A DNA stretch of 6,462 nucleotides from an uncultured Saprospiraceae bacterium (GTDB lineage: Bacteria; Bacteroidota; Bacteroidia; Chitinophagales; Saprospiraceae): positions 1-6,462 of the forward strand of contig CALIQO010000527.1 of assembly GCA_938044055.1 (NCBI GenBank). Reading direction: 5' to 3'. Shown one piece after another: positions 1 to 6,345 of the stretch (position 1 is its first letter; the number at the start of each line of letters is the position of its first letter). The notes beneath the pieces are model-generated. The model was not told the origin of the DNA. It did not search any database and was given only the letters and a program-made list of their open reading frames with translations. Position numbers and translations under genes: made by a program.

Positions 1-828
1 GTAATAGAAATAAATATAATTGATGCACCTATCATAGATGCAGAAGCAGAAAATAATCCTGTATTTACTTGTGGAGAGAGTTCAGTTGAAATTCAGTCTT
101 TGTTCGGAGCACCAGATGTTATAACCAGCTGGGATATAGTAACGGGTAATGGATCAATCAACATTATAGATGACCGTACCATAGAAGTTAGTAATCTCGG
201 AAACAACAGAAATCAAGTTGAGCTTACTTATAGTACTGAAGTATGTCCTGATTTTTCAAGTACGATTATAGAAATCATACAAGCATCAGACCCACAGACA
301 GAAAACGATACTTATGTATTGCGAAATCCTGAGGGTATAATCCTTGATGTATTCGATAATGATGACATACCTGCCGGGGCTGAAATCAACATAACTACAG
401 AACCAGAGTTCGGTGAGGCAATAATAGTGGAAGATGGAATAGAGTATAATCCTAATCCTGGATTTATAGGAAGATTGGTCTTTAGATATGAAGTATGTAT
501 ACCTGCTTGTAATTCTTGTAGTGAGGCAGAGGTGGTATTGAATCTTGGAGATGCGAGTAATTGTGTTGCTCCTACCTTGATAACACCTAATGGGGATGGC
601 ATCAATGATGCTTTTGTTGTGCCATGTCTATATTCTGGTTCATATGCTGATAGCGAATTACAAGTATTCAATCAGTGGGGAAAACTGATATACGATCAAG
701 AAGATTATCGAAACGACTGGGAAGGGACATATGCAGGTTCTCCCTTGCCTACAGGGACGTACTACTATATACTTAAGCTTAATGATGATAGTGATAATAT
801 CATAGGATTTTTAACCATAGAAAGATGA
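1..828 (+). CDS. Large secreted adhesin-like protein, 3' end, with type B T9SS C-terminal sorting domain (5' partial)
   Basis: The reading frame is open from the first base of the window, so this is the C-terminal 275 residues of a longer protein; an internal TTG at 100 is not its real start. Residues ~1-95 look like an Ig/PKD-type domain (TCGESS near residues 23-28, a W-containing core, then a conserved CP motif). Residues ~98-183 match the cadherin-like Big_9 pattern: ND near the start, LDVFDNDD, then YNPNPGF and F-YEVC. Residues ~188-275 are the gliding motility-associated C-terminal domain (CHU_C/TIGR04131 type), with ITPNGDGIND, VFNQWGKLIYD, W-G and PTGTYYYIL followed by a short terminal strand. 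In characterised members this domain directs export through the type IX system to the cell surface. The next two genes overlap and encode a PorP/SprF protein and an OmpA protein, the expected partners of a type B substrate. The ligand and full length are not visible. Family assignment is firm; the adhesin role is inferred. Confidence 0.93.
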   Translation, partial: VIEINIIDAPIIDAEAENNPVFTCGESSVEIQSLFGAPDVITSWDIVTGNGSINIIDDRTIEVSNLGNNRNQVELTYSTEVCPDFSSTIIEIIQASDPQTENDTYVLRNPEGIILDVFDNDDIPAGAEINITTEPEFGEAIIVEDGIEYNPNPGFIGRLVFRYEVCIPACNSCSEAEVVLNLGDASNCVAPTLITPNGDGINDAFVVPCLYSGSYADSELQVFNQWGKLIYDQEDYRNDWEGTYAGSPLPTGTYYYILKLNDDSDNIIGFLTIER

Positions 829-1784
829 TGAAAAAAGGTACATACATATTGGTTCTATGGTTATGGATTACTTCTGTAAGTGCGCAACAAGATCAGCTTT
901 ATACTCAGTTCGGCTATAATAAATTGAGCTTTAACCCAGCTTATGCGGGTCAGGATGACTATTTAAGTATTACTGCTATATATAGAGACCAGTGGAACGG
1001 ATTTCCAGGCGCTCCTGAAGCACAACAAGTGTCGGCTAATCTTCCTAGGTTTAAAGGCAATGCGGGATTTGGGGTACACTTAGAAAGGCAATCTATAGGT
1101 GTGTCTAAGAGTATTGCCATCCATGGAAGTTATGCGTATAAATTGCGTTTTTCAGGAGACCGTATGCTTAGTCTCGGAGTGATGCCATCATTAAGAAATC
1201 TTGTAAAAGATTTCAGCGATCCGAGGCTTGTCGCAACAGAAGGTGTCATAGATGATCCTGCAGTAATGGGGCAGCGGTTCAGTAAAAATCTATTCAATGT
1301 AGGGCTAGGCACGTACTATAATCATGGCAATTATTATCTAGGTATATCTGTTCCTAGGATTCTCCGATCGAGTCTGGAAATTGGAGAATCAGGATTAGGA
1401 TCTAATAATGAGGTATGGCATTACTATATAATGGGAGGTGCAGAATTTCCTATCAATAAAGACTTATCTCTTACACCTCAAGTATTAATAAGGAAGTCGG
1501 AAGTGGCTCCACTCACATTTGATTTTAATGTAGGGGTTAAGGCATTTGATAAATACAACTTGTCTGCTACGTATAGGAGTGGAGGATTACTAGATGATAT
1601 CGGAGAATCTCTTGCTGTGACCGTGGGCATCAGTGTAAACAAGCAATTTCTGATTGGTTTTTCCAATGATTTTTCTTTATCGGAGATAAACCAAGTAACA
1701 AATGGTAGCATAGAACTGTTATTATATTACCGTTTCGTTCCGGACGATCCGAAGAAAAAAGTAGCTAACCCTAGATTTTTCTGA
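825..1784 (+). CDS. PorP/SprF-family type IX secretion outer-membrane protein
   Basis: This 319-residue protein has a signal peptide (MMKK, hydrophobic stretch, likely cleavage after VSA at residue 20, mature start QQDQ). Family motifs follow: YTQF and NPAYAG (residues 37-42), then RDQW-G-PGAP (54-64), and a glycine- and aromatic-rich alternating pattern expected of an outer-membrane beta-barrel. The NVGLGTYY...YYLGISVP segment (~158-177) and the end in aromatic PRFF are also typical, and the length is normal for the family. SprF of Flavobacterium johnsoniae is needed for secretion of the adhesin SprB, and paralogues usually sit beside their type B substrate genes, as here. The ATG at 825 overlaps the upstream stop by 4 bp (ATGA). 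A second ATG at 828 is equally possible and would remove one Met. The likely job is export or surface retention of the upstream adhesin. A specific partner relationship is inferred from position only, and I give no gene symbol because the family has many paralogues. Confidence 0.92.
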   Translation: MMKKGTYILVLWLWITSVSAQQDQLYTQFGYNKLSFNPAYAGQDDYLSITAIYRDQWNGFPGAPEAQQVSANLPRFKGNAGFGVHLERQSIGVSKSIAIHGSYAYKLRFSGDRMLSLGVMPSLRNLVKDFSDPRLVATEGVIDDPAVMGQRFSKNLFNVGLGTYYNHGNYYLGISVPRILRSSLEIGESGLGSNNEVWHYYIMGGAEFPINKDLSLTPQVLIRKSEVAPLTFDFNVGVKAFDKYNLSATYRSGGLLDDIGESLAVTVGISVNKQFLIGFSNDFSLSEINQVTNGSIELLLYYRFVPDDPKKKVANPRFF

Positions 1785-3457
1785 TGAAGGTATTGTGGTC
1801 ATATATAATCTACATTTGCGTAAGCGCCACTATCCTGCAAGGACAGGGTATCATCGATAACAATACTTTATCGTCAGCCATCCTTATTCCGGAAGAAGAT
1901 ATTAATACACCTTCATTCGAATTTTCACCGGTATTTTATGGTCCATTCGTAGCATTCGTCTATGACAAAGGTAACCCGAAGTACTACGATGAAGATAAAA
2001 ATACACCCTATTTCGATCTTGCTTTTTCCGCTAAGAATACGATAGGAAACCTTGCTAAGAAAGCATCCTTTGACTTGACATTGTCTTCAGATAACCAAGA
2101 AGGTCCATATGCATTTTATGACGATGATTCTAAGGTTATTTTTACTAGAGCCACTCGAGAGGATGGACGGCTGCGGCTTTTTCTTTCTGAACAAAAGGAA
2201 GATGCCTGGACGCCTGCTACCTTGATTAATATACTTCCAGAATCGTTTCATACTTGTCACCCTACAATCTCACCAGATGGCACTATGATGATTTTCTCAG
2301 CTGCGGAAGAAAGTTATGGTACAGGAATGGATCTATATATGGCTAGAAGAACGGGAAATCTGTGGAAGAACATTGTACGGCTGGATTCTTCTATTAACTC
2401 AAGCGAAAACGATTGGTTTCCGAGATTTATCAATGATACGATAGCTGTCTATGCTTCTAAGCGATTAGAGGGTTATGGAGGCTTAGACATGTATGCCATT
2501 AAGTACAGTAATGGGAAGTGGTCGGCTCCAGAACACATTCCAGAACCTATTAATTCTAGTAGTGATGATTTCGGGTTAATTGTCGATGATGGGATTGCAT
2601 ACTTCAGTAGCAATAGACCAGGTGGAAAAGGTCAAGATGATTTATACAGACTCGAGTTTAAAGGAGACTTCTTGTATGATCCATCTAATGAGATTCATAC
2701 CTTTTCAGTAACGGCGATGAACAAGCTATCTCTAGAACCGATTCCAGAAGTAACGATCGAAGTGATACCTCTTGTACTTTCACTTGATAACGTAAATCTA
2801 GATGAGTACAATATTAATCTTCAATCCGATGAAGCAGGAGGGGATGTCCTCTTACAGTTGTCACCTAAGAATACCATACCTATTGATACCAGACTTTCTA
2901 ATACTGAGGGAGTCGCTATGCTGCAAGGACAAGTGGGTAAAAAATATATCATTAAACTCGAGCATCCAGATTTTCAGACCATTCACTTCCTCTATTCTCA
3001 AGAAGAATATGGCGATGAAGTATCTATGGTCATGGATCCACATGAGCGGATAGCTTCCGTTGTTGAAGAAAATAGAATGATTATACCGACGAAAAAAGGG
3101 AGTATAATAGTATTCGAAAATATCTACTATGACTTTAATTCTCATGTAATAAAGCAAGGAGCTTCCATCGAACTGGATGCACTGTCTCAGACGATGATTG
3201 ACAATCCGTATATGAAAGTCCAGCTTAACGCACATACGGATGCAAGAGGAACTAAACTCTACAATCAGAAACTCTCTGAGAAGCGAGCAAGGTCCGCTAT
3301 GAATTATCTAGTATCTAAAGGGGTAGATCCTACAAGGATTGTTACTGTAGGATATGGAGAAGATCAGCTTAGGAATCAGTGTGAAGATGGTGTGCTCTGC
3401 AATGATACAGAGCATTCTTATAACCGCAGAACGGAAGTTATCATCCTCGATAATTAA
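1784..3457 (+). CDS. OmpA-family peptidoglycan-binding protein with PD40 beta-propeller-like repeats
   Basis: This is a 557-residue exported protein. Residues 1-21 form a hydrophobic signal sequence; Cys12 lies in a poor lipobox context, so a lipoprotein is unlikely. Residues ~46-292 hold about four or five PD40/WD40-like blades, clearest at 159-186 (HPTISPDG, FSA, DLYMA), 209-241 (FPRF, YASKR, GGLDMY) and 261-292 (YFSSNRPGG, DDLYRL). Residues ~303-418 resemble a carboxypeptidase-regulatory or Ig-like domain with an insertion, ending in an EG...G-KYIIKLEH pattern. Residues ~441-555 are a canonical OmpA C-terminal domain with YYDFN, HTDARG, LSEKRA, VGYGE and NRRTE. Asp486 and Arg501 have the 15-residue spacing of the diaminopimelate-binding pair D271/R286 of E. 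coli OmpA; Cys533 and Cys539 could form a disulfide. The domain order recalls T9SS PorE but lacks its N-terminal TPR part and lipid anchor. The start overlaps the upstream stop by 1 bp (TGATG). It probably anchors the upstream barrel to the cell wall in the periplasm. Confidence 0.93.
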   Translation: MKVLWSYIIYICVSATILQGQGIIDNNTLSSAILIPEEDINTPSFEFSPVFYGPFVAFVYDKGNPKYYDEDKNTPYFDLAFSAKNTIGNLAKKASFDLTLSSDNQEGPYAFYDDDSKVIFTRATREDGRLRLFLSEQKEDAWTPATLINILPESFHTCHPTISPDGTMMIFSAAEESYGTGMDLYMARRTGNLWKNIVRLDSSINSSENDWFPRFINDTIAVYASKRLEGYGGLDMYAIKYSNGKWSAPEHIPEPINSSSDDFGLIVDDGIAYFSSNRPGGKGQDDLYRLEFKGDFLYDPSNEIHTFSVTAMNKLSLEPIPEVTIEVIPLVLSLDNVNLDEYNINLQSDEAGGDVLLQLSPKNTIPIDTRLSNTEGVAMLQGQVGKKYIIKLEHPDFQTIHFLYSQEEYGDEVSMVMDPHERIASVVEENRMIIPTKKGSIIVFENIYYDFNSHVIKQGASIELDALSQTMIDNPYMKVQLNAHTDARGTKLYNQKLSEKRARSAMNYLVSKGVDPTRIVTVGYGEDQLRNQCEDGVLCNDTEHSYNRRTEVIILDN

Positions 3458-3492
3458 TAATTTCATTAATTTATATGTGCCATGCAACCTTC

Positions 3493-3515
3493 TAATAAGT
3501 AAGATGTACTTATTA
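3493..3515. promoter_or_regulatory. 23-bp interrupted palindrome ahead of the sigma factor gene
   Basis: A perfect 9-bp inverted repeat (TAATAAGTA at 3493-3501 and TACTTATTA at 3507-3515) surrounds a 5-base centre, AGATG. It lies 25 bp before the sigma start and 36 bp after the previous stop. It could be an operator for the sigma operon or a weak hairpin ending the upstream transcript. The stem has only one G-C pair and no T-run follows, which favours a DNA-level site. A loose -7-like TATTATTG (3511-3518) overlaps the right arm, but no good -33 TTTG lies at the right distance. The palindrome is seen directly; the function is a guess. Confidence 0.4.
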
Positions 3516-3540
3516 TTGACCCAAACAAAGTATTAATCAA

Positions 3541-4089
3541 TTGACAGGTTTAGATTTTAAGCATGAGCTTATAGGTAGAATCAAGAATGGCGATAGAAAA
3601 GCCCAGTATGAGTTCTACAATCAATATGCCCGAGGCATGTATAACGTGTGTTGCCGAATGGTGAGCGACGATATGGAGGCAGAAGACATATTGCAACAGT
3701 CATTCGTCAAGGCTTTTAAGCACATTGATAAGTTTGACTTTAGAGCTACTCCTGGAGCATGGTTAAAGAAAATAGTAGTTAATAATTGTATTAATTACTT
3801 AAGGAAGCGGAAGATGGATCTGATATCAATAGATGATAATCATTTACATCTTGCAGAAGAAACAGAGAACGATGATACAAGATATAATATGGATGTGGTC
3901 AAGAAAGCTATGGCCAGATTGCCAGAAGGATATAAGGTAGTCATACAATTGTATCTGATAGAAGGTTATGACCATTCTGAGATAGGGCAGATTCTAGGAA
4001 TATCAGATTCTACTTCTAAGTCTCAGTATCATCGTGCTAAGAAGAAACTACAATTACTTGTGAAAGAAACCATGAATGAATATGAATAA
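3541..4089 (+). CDS. ECF-type RNA polymerase sigma-70 factor
   Basis: This 182-residue protein has the two-domain ECF layout. Region 2 spans ~21-91: DDMEAEDILQQSFVKAF at 43-59 is region 2.2, and RATPGAWLKKIVVNNCINYL at 68-87 carries the conserved W and the RNA-polymerase and -10 contacts. A short acidic linker (~98-115) follows. Region 4 spans ~117-175 with LPEGYKVVIQLYLIEGYDH and a helix-turn-helix, EIGQILGISDSTSKSQYHRAKKKL. TTG at 3541 is chosen because an in-frame TGA lies at 3517-3519 and the next in-frame Met is residue 33, inside region 2; an ATT at 3532 is the only other nearby option. No Shine-Dalgarno sequence is seen, and the region before the start is A-rich, as is common in Bacteroidota. 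It should redirect core polymerase to a small regulon, presumably under control of the membrane protein encoded immediately downstream. Its target promoters are unknown. Confidence 0.95.
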   Translation: MTGLDFKHELIGRIKNGDRKAQYEFYNQYARGMYNVCCRMVSDDMEAEDILQQSFVKAFKHIDKFDFRATPGAWLKKIVVNNCINYLRKRKMDLISIDDNHLHLAEETENDDTRYNMDVVKKAMARLPEGYKVVIQLYLIEGYDHSEIGQILGISDSTSKSQYHRAKKKLQLLVKETMNEYE

Positions 4090-4609
4090 CAACAACATAG
4101 AAGATTTTATCCGGAATAACCGAGAAGCTTTCGATGATAGGGAAGCTCCTTCTGGGCTTTGGTCTAAGATCGATGCTGAGGTTAATCCTAAAGAAGAAGC
4201 CAAGGTTAAATCTATCCGAAGACCATGGATGTTTTTCTTATCGGGTATGGCTGCGAGTCTTGTTCTTGCACTAGCTGTAGTCGGAGGGTTTAGCCTATTA
4301 AGTGACCCTCATGATTTCTCACAATCTGATGTTATGAAAGAATATGAGCAGGTAGAAGATTTCTACAGTAAGCAGATCAACGTAAAGTTGTCAGATATAG
4401 AACTGAACCCTACCATCCAAGAAGACCTAGAACAACTCGATTATATATACCAAGAATTAAAAGCAGAATTGCTGGGATCGCAACATGGCAATAGTCAGGA
4501 TATCCTCGATGCGCTTACAGAGAACTATCAGACTAAGTTGCAACTTATAGAACTTATTCAATCTAAGCAGACTGCAATCAAGAATAAAAATCCACTAAAT
4601 GAAATCTAA
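4076..4609 (+). CDS. Putative single-pass membrane anti-sigma factor
   Basis: This is a 177-residue protein with a charged N-terminal part (residues 1-50; NIEDFIRNNREAFD and PSGLWSKI), one membrane helix (~51-75, preceded by Arg48-Arg49), and a C-terminal part of ~100 residues predicted helical (EYEQVEDFYSKQI, LEQLDYIYQELKAEL, YQTKLQLIELIQSKQ). Position right after an ECF sigma gene and this 'short cytoplasmic segment, one helix, helical periplasmic tail' plan match a group commonly annotated as anti-sigma factors in Bacteroidota. The positive-inside rule puts residues 1-50 in the cytoplasm, where they would bind sigma. No HxxxCxxC zinc anti-sigma motif is present, so classical ZAS similarity is absent. 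The start at 4076 overlaps the sigma gene by 14 bp; the in-frame ATG at 4082 (MNNNNIEDF) is an equally good start with an 8-bp overlap. Membrane topology is clear; anti-sigma function rests on context. Confidence 0.75.
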   Translation: MNMNNNNIEDFIRNNREAFDDREAPSGLWSKIDAEVNPKEEAKVKSIRRPWMFFLSGMAASLVLALAVVGGFSLLSDPHDFSQSDVMKEYEQVEDFYSKQINVKLSDIELNPTIQEDLEQLDYIYQELKAELLGSQHGNSQDILDALTENYQTKLQLIELIQSKQTAIKNKNPLNEI

Positions 4610-5693
4610 GATCTACATTATACTTTTCCTGATTCCTAGTCTAGTATATGCCTCTAAAGGGCCTGAAGCTAGTAAAGTAATCAAGGAAACTTTCCAGGTA
4701 AGTGGACAGGTTGATTTATTCATCGACAATGGCTACGGAGACATTGATATCAATATCGGTTCTTCTGATCAAGTTGTAATTGAAGTTGAAATAAAAGCTA
4801 CGGGAGGATCGGATAAAGCCGAGGCTTTCGTTGAGTCTACGGATATCAAGTTTTCTCAATCTGGAAATAAAATATCTGCAGTAACTCGAGAAGGCAAAAA
4901 GAATAAATCTAAATGGTACAAGTGGGGAACTGGAAAGTTCTCTTATAAGATTAACTATAAAGTAACCATTCCTAGAACAACAGATTTAGACATAGACCAT
5001 AAGTATGGAAAGGTATATGCTGAAGACATAACAGGAAACATGGATATGGACCTGGGCTATGCAGATCTACTTGCAGGGAATGTCTCTGGTTCCTTAGATA
5101 TTGACTTAAGATATGGGAATGCTGTCATCGGAGATGTAGGAGAAGGTTCTGAAATTTCCATCTCATACGGTGAGCTAACCCTAGGAGAGTTAAAAGGAGC
5201 TGAAATAAAATCTAAGTACTCAGAAATAGAAATCAAGGAAGTCCAGGATGTATCTATTTATAGCAAGTACGATGAGTATGAAATAGGAAAAGCTGGAAAC
5301 GTATATAATGAAGGCAAGTATGATGAATTCGATATAGGTAGCATGGAATCCCTTGTACTAGACGCTCGATATACAGAGTATGCCATTAACTGGATACGCA
5401 CCCATGTAGAAGCAGAAACCAGATATGGCTCTATCATAATAAAAGACTCTAGCGATGAATTTAACAAAGCGGCCTTTAATGGGGAATACACCGACATTGC
5501 TCTTGTGATAAGTGGCGGTTATTCTTTTCAGCTAGAAGGAAAGTATACAGACTTCTACTTGCCCAGAGATGCAGAATATGACTCCAAGATTAAAGACGGG
5601 AGCAGAAGAAAATATGTGGGCCACTATGGCAATAAGAATAATTGTAAGGTGACAGGCGACATGCACTATGGATCAATAAGTATAAAGAATTAG
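4599..5693 (+). CDS. Exported beta-solenoid-like repeat protein (DUF4097/DUF2807-like)
   Basis: This 364-residue protein has a signal peptide (MKSK, hydrophobic core, likely cleavage after VYA at residue 18). Residues ~28-66 form a first strand-rich unit with NGYGDIDINIG. A lysine-rich, tryptophan-containing loop at ~97-117 interrupts it. From residue 135 to ~321 the chain is a series of short repeats, each opening with a Tyr usually preceded by Lys, Arg, Gly or Ser, followed by alternating hydrophobic residues. The Tyr residues fall at 136, 154, 172, 190, 207, 224, 241, 258, 276, 297 and 316, mostly 17-18 apart, and similar YG units recur at 343 and 357. This regularity implies a right-handed beta-helix with a stacked tyrosine column. 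It resembles proteins annotated as DUF4097 or 'head GIN domain' putative adhesins, often found near sigma/anti-sigma genes in this phylum. There is no type IX sorting domain and no membrane helix, so it is periplasmic or outer-membrane associated. It overlaps the preceding gene by 11 bp, suggesting co-expression. The molecular role is unknown. Confidence 0.85.
   Translation: MKSKIYIILFLIPSLVYASKGPEASKVIKETFQVSGQVDLFIDNGYGDIDINIGSSDQVVIEVEIKATGGSDKAEAFVESTDIKFSQSGNKISAVTREGKKNKSKWYKWGTGKFSYKINYKVTIPRTTDLDIDHKYGKVYAEDITGNMDMDLGYADLLAGNVSGSLDIDLRYGNAVIGDVGEGSEISISYGELTLGELKGAEIKSKYSEIEIKEVQDVSIYSKYDEYEIGKAGNVYNEGKYDEFDIGSMESLVLDARYTEYAINWIRTHVEAETRYGSIIIKDSSDEFNKAAFNGEYTDIALVISGGYSFQLEGKYTDFYLPRDAEYDSKIKDGSRRKYVGHYGNKNNCKVTGDMHYGSISIKN
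5001..5561 (+). repeat. Ten to eleven tandem 17-18-residue Tyr-led protein repeats
   Basis: The repeats run from about residue 135 to 321 of the solenoid-like protein. Units begin KYGK, GYAD, RYGN, SYGE, KYSE, KYDE, KYDE, RYTE, RYGS, EYTD and KYTD. Tyr-to-Tyr spacings are 18, 18, 18, 17, 17, 17, 17, 18, 21 and 19. Two adjacent units (residues 223-229 and 240-246) are nearly identical at their starts (KYDEYEI and KYDEFDI), suggesting recent duplication or strong constraint. The repeat is at protein level; the DNA copies have diverged. Confidence 0.85.
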
Positions 5694-5712
5694 AAAACGT
5701 TTATTGTTTTCT
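5692..5712. terminator. Small hairpin between convergent genes, candidate bidirectional terminator
   Basis: A perfect 7-bp inverted repeat (AGAAAAC at 5692-5698, GTTTTCT at 5706-5712) with a 7-base loop overlaps the stop codons of both convergent genes (TAG at 5691-5693 on +, TAA at 5703-5701 on -). Each strand reads an A-rich left arm and a T-rich right arm, as a weak bidirectional terminator would. The stem has only two G-C pairs, so strength is doubtful. Confidence 0.4.
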
Positions 5713-6276
5713 CCTTACGTAAGAATCTACGCCTCTGTTTTTAAGGTCACTTGCAATAGAAAGTGCTTCGTCGTAGTCGTTAGACCTAGAAGCAATTACT
5801 GTATGATACTGACTTAAGTCAAATATGACAATCTCAGAATTATTATATCCCATTTTTTTCAACTTAACAACCATGTTTTCTGCGTTGCCCTTAACGAGGT
5901 AACTTCCAGATATAACTTGATAAGACCCAGTTGAACTTCCTTGTCTAGAGGTTGTGGTAATTGCTGGAGGAGGAGTTGTAAAATCTACTTCTTCTTCTAC
6001 CTCTTCTGGTTCTGAAATGGTTTCTTCATCGTCATTGTTCTCAAGCGCTTCATCGATGACGTCATAATCTATGTTGTCATCACCTGTTTCATCTCCATAT
6101 ATCTCTTCTGATGTATCGTTGTCTCCGTCTTCGAAGTAGTCACCATCGTATGTTTCTTCTGTTGTTGTTCCTGTTGTATTCTTCTTAGAATCGCAGGATT
6201 TTAGAAATCCAGTAACTACTAAGTATAGAAGAAATAGGGTGACAGCGTACGCCAGAATCTTAAGTAATCTGCCCAT
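5701..6276 (-). CDS. Membrane-anchored SPOR-domain protein with acidic linker
   Basis: This 191-residue protein has three parts. Residues ~4-24 form an N-terminal hydrophobic helix after MGR, probably an inner-membrane anchor; Cys28 sits in a poor lipobox (LKSC), so lipidation is possible but not favoured. Residues 33-110 form a low-complexity linker without a single Lys or Arg; within 40-98 about half the residues are Asp or Glu. Residues ~115-191 match a SPOR domain: GSYQVISGSY, NAENMVVKLKKMGY, a central IVIFDLSQYHTVIA strand, an A-helix EALSIASDLK and the final strand VDSYVRR. SPOR domains bind peptidoglycan lacking stem peptides, usually at division septa, so a cell-wall or division role is likely; no enzymatic domain is attached. 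ATG at 6276 is preceded by AAAGG five bases upstream. The gene is convergent with the sigma operon and appears independently transcribed. What the linker does is unknown. Confidence 0.88.
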   Translation of the reverse strand: MGRLLKILAYAVTLFLLYLVVTGFLKSCDSKKNTTGTTTEETYDGDYFEDGDNDTSEEIYGDETGDDNIDYDVIDEALENNDDEETISEPEEVEEEVDFTTPPPAITTTSRQGSSTGSYQVISGSYLVKGNAENMVVKLKKMGYNNSEIVIFDLSQYHTVIASRSNDYDEALSIASDLKNRGVDSYVRRKQ

Positions 6277-6315
6277 AATACCTTTAATCTTGTGTTTTCT
6301 TATATTGAAGTGGTT

Positions 6316-6345
6316 TAAAAATAAATTGTTCAGTCCCTATACAAA
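6316..6345 (-). promoter_or_regulatory. Candidate Bacteroidota-type promoter for the SPOR gene
   Basis: On the minus strand TTTG (6345-6342) is followed after 18 bases by TATTTTTA (6323-6316). This fits the Bacteroidota vegetative pattern TTTG ... TAnnTTTG, with one mismatch at the last base of the -7 element. Transcription would start near 6309, giving a leader of roughly 33 bases before the ATG at 6276. No other good match was found in this 186-bp gap. Confidence 0.45.

Noticed and set aside
312..671. 119-codon open frame on the minus strand
   Set aside because: It is antisense to the adhesin's Big_9 and C-terminal domains, which have strong motif support; the antisense product is unremarkable.
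2861..3235. 124-codon open frame on the minus strand
   Set aside because: It lies wholly inside the well-supported OmpA-family gene, and its translation shows no recognisable domain.
3452..3471. AATTAAT / ATTAATT inverted repeat around the OmpA gene stop codon
   Set aside because: It is a pure A/T stem of 7 bp, too weak for a convincing terminator and expected by chance in AT-rich sequence.
3354..3536. 60-codon + strand frame running from the end of the OmpA gene into the spacer
   Set aside because: More than half overlaps the conserved OmpA C-terminus in another frame, and no motif or start signal supports it.
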